NCBI GenBank assembly: GCA_946478755.1
Contig: CAMLDJ010000338.1
Location: 1-5,664 of the forward strand
DNA from: an uncultured Pedobacter sp.
Lineage (GTDB): Bacteria; Bacteroidota; Bacteroidia; Sphingobacteriales; Sphingobacteriaceae
Length of the DNA: 5,664 nt
Direction: 5' to 3'
Under the pieces are notes generated by a model. The model was not told where the DNA came from and ran no database searches. It saw nothing but the letters and a program-made list of their open reading frames with translations. Positions 1 through 5,286 of this stretch are shown here, one piece after another (position 1 is the stretch's first letter; every line of letters begins with the position of its first letter). The position numbers and the translations under genes are program-made.

Positions 1-250
1 CACTCAGGTCACCCACGTTGTGATAGCTTTCTGCAAACAGCCATTCAGGCAGGCCGCTCAGTTCTATTGCCCATTGCTTAATTAAAGCGGTATTTACCGG
101 ACGTTTTGGCCGTTTGCCAGTAAACATAGCAATGACATAGGGCTTATCCCGATCATCCGCGTCATTAAAGTAATCAACCAGTGCTGAAATCTTATCGTTG
201 GTCTTGTTGCTTGTTTCCAGCTGTTGTATGAGTTGAGTAAATCTCTTCAA
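1..250 (-). CDS. ATP-dependent DNA ligase, N-terminal fragment (cut by the left window edge)
   Basis: Only the first 83 codons are present. The reading frame begins MKRFTQLIQQLETSNKTNDK (TTG start read as Met) and continues through ALVDYFNDADDRDKPYVIAM and GKRPKRPVNTALIKQWA to SGLPEWLFAESYHNVGDLS. This resembles the N-terminal DNA-binding domain (DNA_ligase_A_N) of the roughly 530-aa bacterial ATP-dependent ligases that travel with an MBL-fold exonuclease. These enzymes seal DNA nicks through a ligase-adenylate intermediate. The catalytic KxDG lysine lies outside the window, so activity cannot be judged. The start is the TTG at 250-248, which overlaps the TGA stop of the upstream exonuclease by 4 nt. 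It is preceded by a strong ribosome-binding site inside the exonuclease gene. No ATG exists near this point, and family members begin at this position. The tight overlap implies one transcript and coupled translation with the exonuclease. Confidence 0.88.
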   Translation of the reverse strand, partial: MKRFTQLIQQLETSNKTNDKISALVDYFNDADDRDKPYVIAMFTGKRPKRPVNTALIKQWAIELSGLPEWLFAESYHNVGDLS

Positions 251-1257
251 ACCGAATCCTCCTTTACCTCAATTTTTTCTTCATCTTCTTCGTTTCCATA
301 TTGGGTTTTTACTTCTTCAGCGGCTATTCCGATTTCATTCAGGTATTTTGAAAAGGTAGCTGTATAACCATGTGTGATAAACACTTTTTCGGCTTCGGTA
401 GCTTTAATAGCTGATAAAAGGCCGGGCCAGTCGGCATGATCGCTTAATGCGAACCCCGCATCAGCGCTGCGCCATCTTCTGCCCGCCCTTACCTTCATCC
501 AGCCGGAGCAAAGGCCCGTTGCTGCATGAGTTAGATTTTTAATCCACCTTCCTTCAGCCAGGGCCGGGGGCACAATCACAATCCCTTTTTGTAAATCATC
601 CTTAGCCGTTTCAGCGGTAATCCTCGTGGTATCAGGCAATGCTACACCCGCTTTTAGGAACGCCTCATTTAAGTTTGCTATCGAATGGTGTACATAAATT
701 CGGGCATATCCTTCCAGGCCTTTAATTAGTCGTTGAGCTTTACCCAGGCTGTAGGCAACAAGTACTGTGGTCTTGTTTTTATCTTGGTTGTCAGAAATCC
801 AGTCTTTAATCTCACTGAAGATCTGCTGTTGCGGTTCCCATTTATAGATAGGCAGGCCAAAAGTACTTTCAGAAACAAAAGTGTGGCATTTTACCGGCTC
901 AAAGGCCGTACTTATGCCATCGTATTCCACTTTATAGTCGCCGGATACTACACATATTTCACCTTTATATTCTAATCTGATCTGGGCTGATCCTATTACA
1001 TGCCCTGCTGGGACAAGGCTCAGCTTAACGCCATTAATGTCAATTGCTTTATGATAGGGAAGGGTTTCAATAGTCAGATCTCCTAATCTTTGATGTAGGA
1101 TTGGCTTTGTCAGTTCATGACATAAATAGGCCCTGTTTCCAAATTTTACATGGTCAGCGTGGCCATGGGTGGTCACAGCGAGATTAACGGGCTGCCAGGG
1201 ATCGATGTAAAAATCGCCCTGCTTACAATAAATACCTTTGTTCGTAAAGCTAATCAT
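247..1257 (-). CDS. Ligase-associated DNA damage response exonuclease (MBL fold)
   Basis: This 336-aa cytoplasmic protein is a metallo-beta-lactamase-fold nuclease of the CPSF73/SNM1-like class. It is predicted to process DNA ends for the ligase encoded next to it. Metal-binding motifs visible in the sequence are HGHADH at residues 31-36, AGHVIGSAQ at 84-92, SGDY at 105-108 (Asp107), LSDHADW at 271-277 (His274) and THGY at 295-298 (His296). The family-typical ESTFGLP is at 130-136. The C-terminus is acidic (GNEEDEEKIE). The ATG at 1257-1255 was chosen because it gives the usual family length (about 330-340 aa), starts with the conserved MISFTNKGIYCKQGDFYIDP segment, and has GGAGG 9 nt upstream. 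The open frame extends 40 codons further to 1377, but that part has no family resemblance. It is the first gene of a minus-strand operon with the ligase. Direct biochemistry for this subfamily is limited, so 'exonuclease' is a family-level name. Confidence 0.93.
   Translation of the reverse strand: MISFTNKGIYCKQGDFYIDPWQPVNLAVTTHGHADHVKFGNRAYLCHELTKPILHQRLGDLTIETLPYHKAIDINGVKLSLVPAGHVIGSAQIRLEYKGEICVVSGDYKVEYDGISTAFEPVKCHTFVSESTFGLPIYKWEPQQQIFSEIKDWISDNQDKNKTTVLVAYSLGKAQRLIKGLEGYARIYVHHSIANLNEAFLKAGVALPDTTRITAETAKDDLQKGIVIVPPALAEGRWIKNLTHAATGLCSGWMKVRAGRRWRSADAGFALSDHADWPGLLSAIKATEAEKVFITHGYTATFSKYLNEIGIAAEEVKTQYGNEEDEEKIEVKEDSV
257..265 (-). promoter_or_regulatory. Ribosome-binding site for the TTG-initiated ligase
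   Basis: On the minus strand the bases AAAGGAGGA (265 to 257) lie in the last codons of the exonuclease gene. The AGGAGG core is 7 nt from the TTG start of the ligase. It is an almost perfect Shine-Dalgarno sequence, notable because several other genes here have none. It supports the non-ATG start and the 4-nt overlap arrangement. Confidence 0.75.
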
Positions 1258-1266
1258 TAAAATATA

Positions 1267-1271
1267 CCTCC
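1267..1271 (-). promoter_or_regulatory. Ribosome-binding site deciding the exonuclease start
   Basis: GGAGG on the minus strand (1271 to 1267) sits 9 nt before the ATG at 1257-1255. It favours the 336-aa form over the 376-aa open frame starting at 1377. Confidence 0.7.
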
Positions 1272-1335
1272 ATCGACTCGATTTCTTTTTGTTCAATTTA
1301 ACCGGATAAGCCAGTGAGAAGAAAAGCCATAATCG

Positions 1336-1367
1336 CAAGATAAGATAATGAGGGCTATTGAAGTCAA
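1336..1367 (-). promoter_or_regulatory. Possible Bacteroidota-type promoter of the exonuclease-ligase operon
   Basis: On the minus strand TTGAC (1367-1363) and TATCTTG (1342-1336) resemble the -33 TTG element and -7 TAnnTTTG element of Bacteroidota sigma-ABfr promoters. The -7 box is one T short of consensus, and about 22 nt separate TTG from it. It lies about 80 bp before the exonuclease start. The match is imperfect and rests on eye inspection only. Confidence 0.3.
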
Positions 1368-1410
1368 CATCTGGCAATTCAATACAAATTGTTATCCTAT
1401 AAACCCATAT

Positions 1411-1425
1411 AACATAAGTTATGTT
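1411..1425. promoter_or_regulatory. Perfect 15-bp palindrome in the divergent intergenic region, candidate operator
   Basis: AACATAA and TTATGTT are exact reverse complements around a central G. The element lies between the minus-strand exonuclease start (1257) and the plus-strand Crp-like gene (1473), 48 bp before the latter. Its position and dyad symmetry fit the binding site of a dimeric regulator, possibly the Crp-like protein acting on its own gene. It does not match the classical CRP (TGTGA-N6-TCACA) or FNR (TTGAT-N4-ATCAA) half-sites. AT-rich intergenic DNA can produce such symmetry by chance. Confidence 0.35.
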
Positions 1426-1472
1426 TCAGCATGCTTTGAAAACGTACGTATCAAAAATTTGACGCTTCTTTA

Positions 1473-2225
1473 ATGAAAACATATGTACCTTGTACGAAAT
1501 TAACGTTGATGAAAAGGAAAAAACAATATTTAAATGGTGAATTGTCGCGCAGCAATGGCAGAGCAGCAAAAAGAGCTGGAGTGGTTCGTCCGACTGGTGA
1601 TTTCGAGAAATTAGTAAAAGATAATTTTCTGAAATATTTACGAAGCTATCTAAATTACAGTCCCCAATTTGAGGCCGCGATATTACCGATGCTTACGGTG
1701 AGGATTTTAGAGAAAGTAGAAAGAATTGTAAATCGGGATGAAGTATGCCGCGCTGCCTTATGGTTACATGCTGGATATGGGCGTTGGTTTGATGAATATG
1801 TAGACAAAGATGGGATCAGTATGGATGTGACGATTGATTTCTTTCGTCCTGGTAAAATACTGGTTACGGGTGAAGGTTTTTTCAATGACTTTCCAAGTCT
1901 TTTCAATGTTGAGCTTGCGGCGGGGTCTGTAGTAATTGATTTTCCGAGACATCTGTACGATGAACTTAAGTTAATTGCACCAGAAACTGAAACACTTGCA
2001 ACCAAGATCCTTGCCACGGACAGATCTGAGGGGCTGGAGAAGATAATTATGGTAAAGAGAAAGACCAGGGACAGGTACCGGGAATTCTTACGGATATTCG
2101 GACCGGAGATTGAGCAGTACTTTGCTGTGAAGCACATCGCGAGTTATTTAGGAATGCAGCCATCTTATTTAAGCAGGCTACGAGCCGAATACTTCAAAAA
2201 AAAACCTAAAGAAAAAAGTATCTAG
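1473..2225 (+). CDS. Crp/Fnr-family-like transcriptional regulator with basic N-terminal extension
   Basis: A 250-aa soluble protein. Residues about 50-180 resemble the degenerate cyclic-nucleotide-binding fold of Bacteroidota Crp-like regulators. They lack the GExxGE and RS/TA phosphate-binding cassette, so cAMP binding is doubtful. Residues about 200-240 (DRYREFLRIFGPEI, then VKHIASYLGMQPSYLSRLR) match the C-terminal helix-turn-helix typical of these proteins, with IASYLG and LSRLR as the recognition signature. The N-terminal 45 residues are unusual: basic (KRKK at 14-17, AAKRAG at 31-36) and absent from ordinary family members, which are around 190-200 aa. Two starts are possible, ATG 1473 or ATG 1509 (Met13). 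Neither has a Shine-Dalgarno sequence, and I kept the longer frame. The gene ends in a lysine-rich tail with a run of nine A. It diverges from the repair operon and precedes the Lrp-like gene by 60 bp. Its target genes are unknown. Confidence 0.75.
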   Translation: MKTYVPCTKLTLMKRKKQYLNGELSRSNGRAAKRAGVVRPTGDFEKLVKDNFLKYLRSYLNYSPQFEAAILPMLTVRILEKVERIVNRDEVCRAALWLHAGYGRWFDEYVDKDGISMDVTIDFFRPGKILVTGEGFFNDFPSLFNVELAAGSVVIDFPRHLYDELKLIAPETETLATKILATDRSEGLEKIIMVKRKTRDRYREFLRIFGPEIEQYFAVKHIASYLGMQPSYLSRLRAEYFKKKPKEKSI

Positions 2226-2239
2226 AGATAGTTTTTTTT
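2212..2239 (+). terminator. Weak possible terminator after the Crp-like gene
   Basis: A short stem TATC/GATA (2219-2222 with 2227-2230, loop TAGA) overlaps the stop codon. It is flanked by A6 on the left and T8 on the right, which could pair across a G-G mismatch. The T8 run is terminator-like but the stem is only 4 bp and AT-rich, so termination would be inefficient and read-through into the Lrp-like gene is possible. Confidence 0.25.
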
Positions 2240-2285
2240 ATGAATGACTTAAAGCAATTTTGGTTTATAACTAATTAAATAATTT

Positions 2286-2780
2286 ATGCTTTCTAACCTT
2301 GACGAAATAGACATCAAACTTCTGTTTCATTTACAAAAATGTGCGCGCATCAGCGCGCAGGAGATTTCTAAAAAAATTCATTTATCAGCTAATGCGGTTA
2401 GTGCCAGGATCAGGCGCCTCGAAGATCAGGGCTACATTCAACAGTATGTAACAGTTTTTGACAAAAACATGATTAACAAAAAAGTGATAACTTTTACGGG
2501 AGTTACTTTGCATCATAACGTTAGGGACAACTTGTTATCTTTCGCGGAATTTATAAAAGGCATTCCTGAAGTTTGTAATTTCTACCATCTTAATGAGACC
2601 TTTGATTTTTTGCTGCATATCGTCGTTACCGATATGCAGGATTACAAGTTGGTGCACAAGAAATTGTCTCTGATCGATTGCGTAAGTAATATCAAAACAT
2701 TTATGGTACTGAGTGAGATCGGTACCTCTAATATGATCGATCTGTCTCCTTTGATGAACAGACCTAATCGCAAAAGGTAA
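2286..2780 (+). CDS. Lrp/AsnC-family transcriptional regulator
   Basis: A 164-aa protein of the usual family length. An N-terminal winged helix-turn-helix spans residues about 5-58: LDEIDIKLLFHLQ, then ISAQEISKKIHLSANAVSAR, then IRRLEDQGYIQQY. A C-terminal RAM (alpha-beta) domain follows at about 66-144, with NETFDFLLHIVV at 103-114 and the closing strand VSNIKTFMVLSEI at 133-145. Such proteins assemble as dimers, octamers or higher oligomers and often sense amino acids through the RAM domain. Here the conserved glycine three residues before the RAM aspartate (G-x-x-D) appears to be Glu104, so ligand binding may differ. The ATG at 2286 gives the standard N-terminus but has no Shine-Dalgarno sequence, only AT-rich DNA before it. 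A strong terminator follows directly. The neighbouring TonB receptor operon is a plausible target by position only. Confidence 0.92.
   Translation: MLSNLDEIDIKLLFHLQKCARISAQEISKKIHLSANAVSARIRRLEDQGYIQQYVTVFDKNMINKKVITFTGVTLHHNVRDNLLSFAEFIKGIPEVCNFYHLNETFDFLLHIVVTDMQDYKLVHKKLSLIDCVSNIKTFMVLSEIGTSNMIDLSPLMNRPNRKR
2342..2359 (+). repeat. GC-rich perfect inverted repeat near the 5' end of the Lrp-like gene
   Basis: TGCGCGC (2342-2348) and GCGCGCA (2353-2359) are exact reverse complements around the 4-nt loop ATCA. They cover codons about 19-25 of the Lrp-like gene. The arms are nearly pure G/C in an otherwise AT-leaning gene, so the mRNA should form a stable short hairpin here. No function is known to me. 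Confidence 0.6.
2613..2639 (+). repeat. Perfect 10-bp inverted repeat inside the Lrp-like gene
   Basis: CTGCATATCG (2613-2622) and CGATATGCAG (2630-2639) are exact reverse complements around a 7-nt loop TCGTTAC. The repeat lies in the part encoding residues about 110-118 of the RAM domain. The symmetry is what a dimeric DNA-binding protein would read, and the RNA could also fold. No T-tract follows, so it is not an intrinsic terminator. Confidence 0.65.
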
Positions 2781-2785
2781 GGTCA

Positions 2786-2825
2786 AGTTGCTTCTATCGT
2801 TAAATGGTAGAAGCAACTGCCTTTT
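2786..2825 (+). terminator. Strong Rho-independent terminator after the Lrp-like gene
   Basis: An 11-bp perfect stem pairs AGTTGCTTCTA (2786-2796) with TAGAAGCAACT (2808-2818). It is extended inward by a T-G and a C-G pair and closed by a 7-nt loop (2799-2805). GCCTTTT follows. The CCTTTT at 2820-2825 can also pair with AAAAGG at 2772-2777 just before the stop codon, so the structure could work on both strands. It begins 5 bp after the Lrp-like stop codon and implies that the receptor gene at 2955 uses its own promoter. Confidence 0.85.
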
Positions 2826-2873
2826 AACAGGAATTCGTGTCATGAAACGCTGGCAATCTATCATCTAACAGAG

Positions 2874-2906
2874 CAAAGAATGATTGAACAGAATAGTACA
2901 AAGAAT
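2874..2906 (+). repeat. Short direct repeat upstream of the receptor gene
   Basis: CAAAGAAT occurs at 2874-2881 and again at 2899-2906, 25 bp start to start, between the Lrp-like terminator and the receptor start. Such spacing could suit a regulator binding the same DNA face about every two to two and a half turns, but an 8-bp repeat in AT-rich DNA may be chance. Confidence 0.3.
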
Positions 2907-2929
2907 ATCCCCTGCAAATTTTAATTTTC

Positions 2930-2951
2930 TATTTTTACAGTTTAGCAAGGA
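2930..2951 (+). promoter_or_regulatory. Possible -7 promoter element and weak ribosome-binding site of the receptor operon
   Basis: TATTTTTA (2930-2937) matches the Bacteroidota -7 box TAnnTTTG except for the last base. I see no good -33 TTG at the expected distance. AAGGA (2947-2951) lies only 3 nt before the ATG at 2955, closer than usual. A promoter somewhere in 2826-2954 is expected because of the terminator upstream. Confidence 0.3.
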
Positions 2952-2954
2952 ATT

Positions 2955-5285
2955 ATGCCAAATGCCCACAGAATTGTACTACTATTCTTGATTCTATTTA
3001 CTCAAACCCAATTGGTATGTGCTCAAAGCAAACGAACTGTTAATGGAAAAGTAACTGATGCGAAAACGGGAGAGCGTTTGATTGGTGCAAGCGTTAAGCT
3101 AAAAGGCAGTGTTGTCGCCAGTACCGAGACCAATGCTTATGGTTTTTTCTCCGTGAATACCCCTGAGGGTAGCTATGAGATTTCGATTAGTTTTATCGGC
3201 TATAAAAGCGTTAAGCAGATGCTTAGTGTATCTAAAGATGTTGGAATAAACTTCGCATTAGAGGAAGATAACCAGCTGAACGAAGTGGTGATATCAGCGG
3301 TTAAAAGAAACGAGAATGTGAGCAGTCCGCAGATGGGCCTGCAGAAAATAAATGTAACGGAAATTAACAACGTACCTGTATTACTGGGGGAGCGTGACGT
3401 ACTCAAAACATTGCAGTTGCTTCCGGGGATAAAATCGGCAGGAGAGGGCAACAGCGGATTTTATGTACGTGGTGGTGCCACGGATCAAAATCTGATTTTA
3501 TTGGACGAGGCACCTGTTTACAACGCATCTCACCTGCTTGGTTTCTTTTCCACCTTCAACTCTGACGCGATAAAGGACCTTAGTGTGTATAAGGGTGGAA
3601 TGCCCGCTCAGTATGGGGGCAGGCTGGCATCGGTGCTCGATATCAAAATGAACGATGGTAACCGGAAAAGTTATACTGCTGAAGGAGGAATAGGGTTGAT
3701 CTCATCACGCCTTAAAGTTGAAGGGCCTATCACAAAAGATAAAGGCTCCTTTATGGTAAGTGCCAGAAGGACTTATCTGGATGCTTTCCTGGCCTTATCG
3801 CCAGACAGTTCCATTAATGGCAATACGCTATTTTTTTATGATGTAAACGCCAAGGCAAATTATAGCCTGGATGAAAAAAATACCTTATACCTGTCTGGTT
3901 ACTTTGGCCGGGATAAGCTAGGCCTTTCTGATACCTTCGGCTTTAACTGGGGCAACGCAACGTTGACATTGCGCTGGAACCACCTATACAGTAACCGGTT
4001 ATTTTCCAACACATCTTTAATTTATAGCAATTACAATTATGTGATTCAGAATTTTATGGAAGAGAATAACTTTGAAGTCAACTCTTCAATTAAGGACTTC
4101 AATTTAAAGCAGGATTTTGAATACAGTCTGAGTAATACACACAAATTGAAATTTGGTGTAAATGCCATTCATCATACTATAGCACCGGGCAGACTCACCG
4201 CATCGGAAACTTCAAGTGTAAATGAGACAACATTGGAAGATCGTAAAGGTCTTGAACTGGCTGCTTACCTATCAGACGAATGGACGATTAGCGACAAGAT
4301 AAACTTAATCTATGGTCTGCGTTTAAGTAGTTTTTCGTTAATGGGCCCTGCCAATATCAAATCTTATGATCCCGATGGAAATACCGTAAATATTGTTTCT
4401 TATAAGGGTGGGGAATTTGTAAAAAGCTATTTCAATCCTGAGCCGAGGGTATCCGCCAGTTATCAGTTGACCAATTCAAGTGCTTTAAAAGCGGCGTATA
4501 CACGTAACATCCAAAATGTCCACTTGATGTCTAACTCAACCTCCACTTCTCCGACAGACCTTTACATTATGAATAGTAATAATGTGAAGCCGGAGATTGC
4601 TGATCAGGTTGCGGCCGGATATTTCAGGAATTTCAACAACGACAACTACGAGTTCTCCGCAGAAATATATTATAAATGGATGCAAAACCAGATTGAATAC
4701 CGCAGTGGTACGGATTTGCGAGGTAACGGAAATGTGGAAGCAGATCTATTGTATGGCGATGGCAGGGCTTATGGATTGGAACTGTTTTTTAAGAAAAGAT
4801 TTGGCAGGTTTAATGGCTGGATAGGCTATACCTGGTCGCGCACAGAACGACAGTTTGACGCCATTAACAATGGCAGGTGGTTCTATGCCAAACAGGATAG
4901 AACTCATGATCTGTCTCTTGTTGGCATTTATAAGGCTAGCCAGCGTTGGACATTTTCCTCTGTTTTCGTTTACAACACAGGAAATGCAGTTACTTTCCCA
5001 AGTGGCAAATACCAGATCAACGATCGTACTGTTTTCTACTATACGGAGAAAAATGGCTATCGCACACCGGCCTATCATCGTTTAGATATCTCTGCAACCC
5101 TCGAAGGTAAACCTGGAAGAAAACTGCAATCGAGCTGGTCATTCGGAATATACAACTTGTATAACCGCCAAAATGCATTTTCTATTGACTTTAAAGACGA
5201 TCCGGATGACGCGAGTAAAACACAGGCTGTCCGGACAACCCTGTTTGGAATTTTACCCTCAGTTACCTGGAATTTTAATTTTTAG
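2955..5285 (+). CDS. TonB-dependent outer-membrane receptor with carboxypeptidase-regulatory-like N-terminal domain
   Basis: A 776-aa outer-membrane transporter driven by TonB/ExbBD. Residues 1-23 form a Sec signal peptide (hydrophobic IVLLFLILF, cleavage likely after VCA before Gln24). Residues about 28-105 are a carboxypeptidase-regulatory-like beta-sandwich (VNGKVTDAKTGERLIGASV to GSYEISISFIGY). A TonB-box-like LNEVVIS follows at 108-114. The plug domain is about 115-235, with PGI at 157-159, GFYVRGG at 168-174, LLDEAPVYNASHLLGFF at 182-198 and YGGRLASVLDI at 220-230. The rest is the 22-stranded barrel, ending in the aromatic VTWNFNF expected of a BAM beta-signal. The length fits the compact class paired with DUF4249 proteins rather than the roughly 1000-aa SusC class. 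The substrate cannot be read from the sequence. It is the first gene of a unit with the lipoprotein gene one base downstream. The ATG at 2955 is the only start giving a complete signal peptide. Confidence 0.95.
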   Translation: MPNAHRIVLLFLILFTQTQLVCAQSKRTVNGKVTDAKTGERLIGASVKLKGSVVASTETNAYGFFSVNTPEGSYEISISFIGYKSVKQMLSVSKDVGINFALEEDNQLNEVVISAVKRNENVSSPQMGLQKINVTEINNVPVLLGERDVLKTLQLLPGIKSAGEGNSGFYVRGGATDQNLILLDEAPVYNASHLLGFFSTFNSDAIKDLSVYKGGMPAQYGGRLASVLDIKMNDGNRKSYTAEGGIGLISSRLKVEGPITKDKGSFMVSARRTYLDAFLALSPDSSINGNTLFFYDVNAKANYSLDEKNTLYLSGYFGRDKLGLSDTFGFNWGNATLTLRWNHLYSNRLFSNTSLIYSNYNYVIQNFMEENNFEVNSSIKDFNLKQDFEYSLSNTHKLKFGVNAIHHTIAPGRLTASETSSVNETTLEDRKGLELAAYLSDEWTISDKINLIYGLRLSSFSLMGPANIKSYDPDGNTVNIVSYKGGEFVKSYFNPEPRVSASYQLTNSSALKAAYTRNIQNVHLMSNSTSTSPTDLYIMNSNNVKPEIADQVAAGYFRNFNNDNYEFSAEIYYKWMQNQIEYRSGTDLRGNGNVEADLLYGDGRAYGLELFFKKRFGRFNGWIGYTWSRTERQFDAINNGRWFYAKQDRTHDLSLVGIYKASQRWTFSSVFVYNTGNAVTFPSGKYQINDRTVFYYTEKNGYRTPAYHRLDISATLEGKPGRKLQSSWSFGIYNLYNRQNAFSIDFKDDPDDASKTQAVRTTLFGILPSVTWNFNF

Positions 5286-5286
5286 T

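Noticed and set aside
733..975. 80-codon plus-strand open frame opposite the exonuclease
   Set aside because: It lies wholly antisense to a well-supported gene, has no recognisable domain and no ribosome-binding site.
1258..1377. 40-codon upstream extension of the exonuclease reading frame
   Set aside because: It lacks family resemblance. The ATG at 1257-1255 has a good GGAGG site and gives the standard N-terminus, and the extension covers the likely promoter region.
1655..2137. 160-codon minus-strand open frame opposite the Crp-like gene
   Set aside because: Its serine-rich, low-complexity composition is typical of a shadow frame, and the plus-strand product has recognisable sensor and helix-turn-helix segments.
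2535..2864. 109-codon minus-strand frame crossing the Lrp-like gene and its terminator
   Set aside because: It would run through a strong terminator hairpin and lies antisense to a clear Lrp/AsnC gene, with no family signature.
2842..2868. Tiny open frame MKRWQSII with AGGA 9 nt upstream, between the Lrp-like terminator and the receptor gene
   Set aside because: Eight codons with a weak site is well within chance. No attenuator-like hairpin follows that would suggest a leader peptide.
2880..2924. 14-codon open frame starting at ATG 2880
   Set aside because: It is too short, has no ribosome-binding site and overlaps the region where the receptor promoter should lie.
4746..5085. Overlapping open frames on both strands within the receptor gene
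   Set aside because: They are shadows of the continuous 776-aa receptor frame, whose barrel and C-terminal signal pass through this region.
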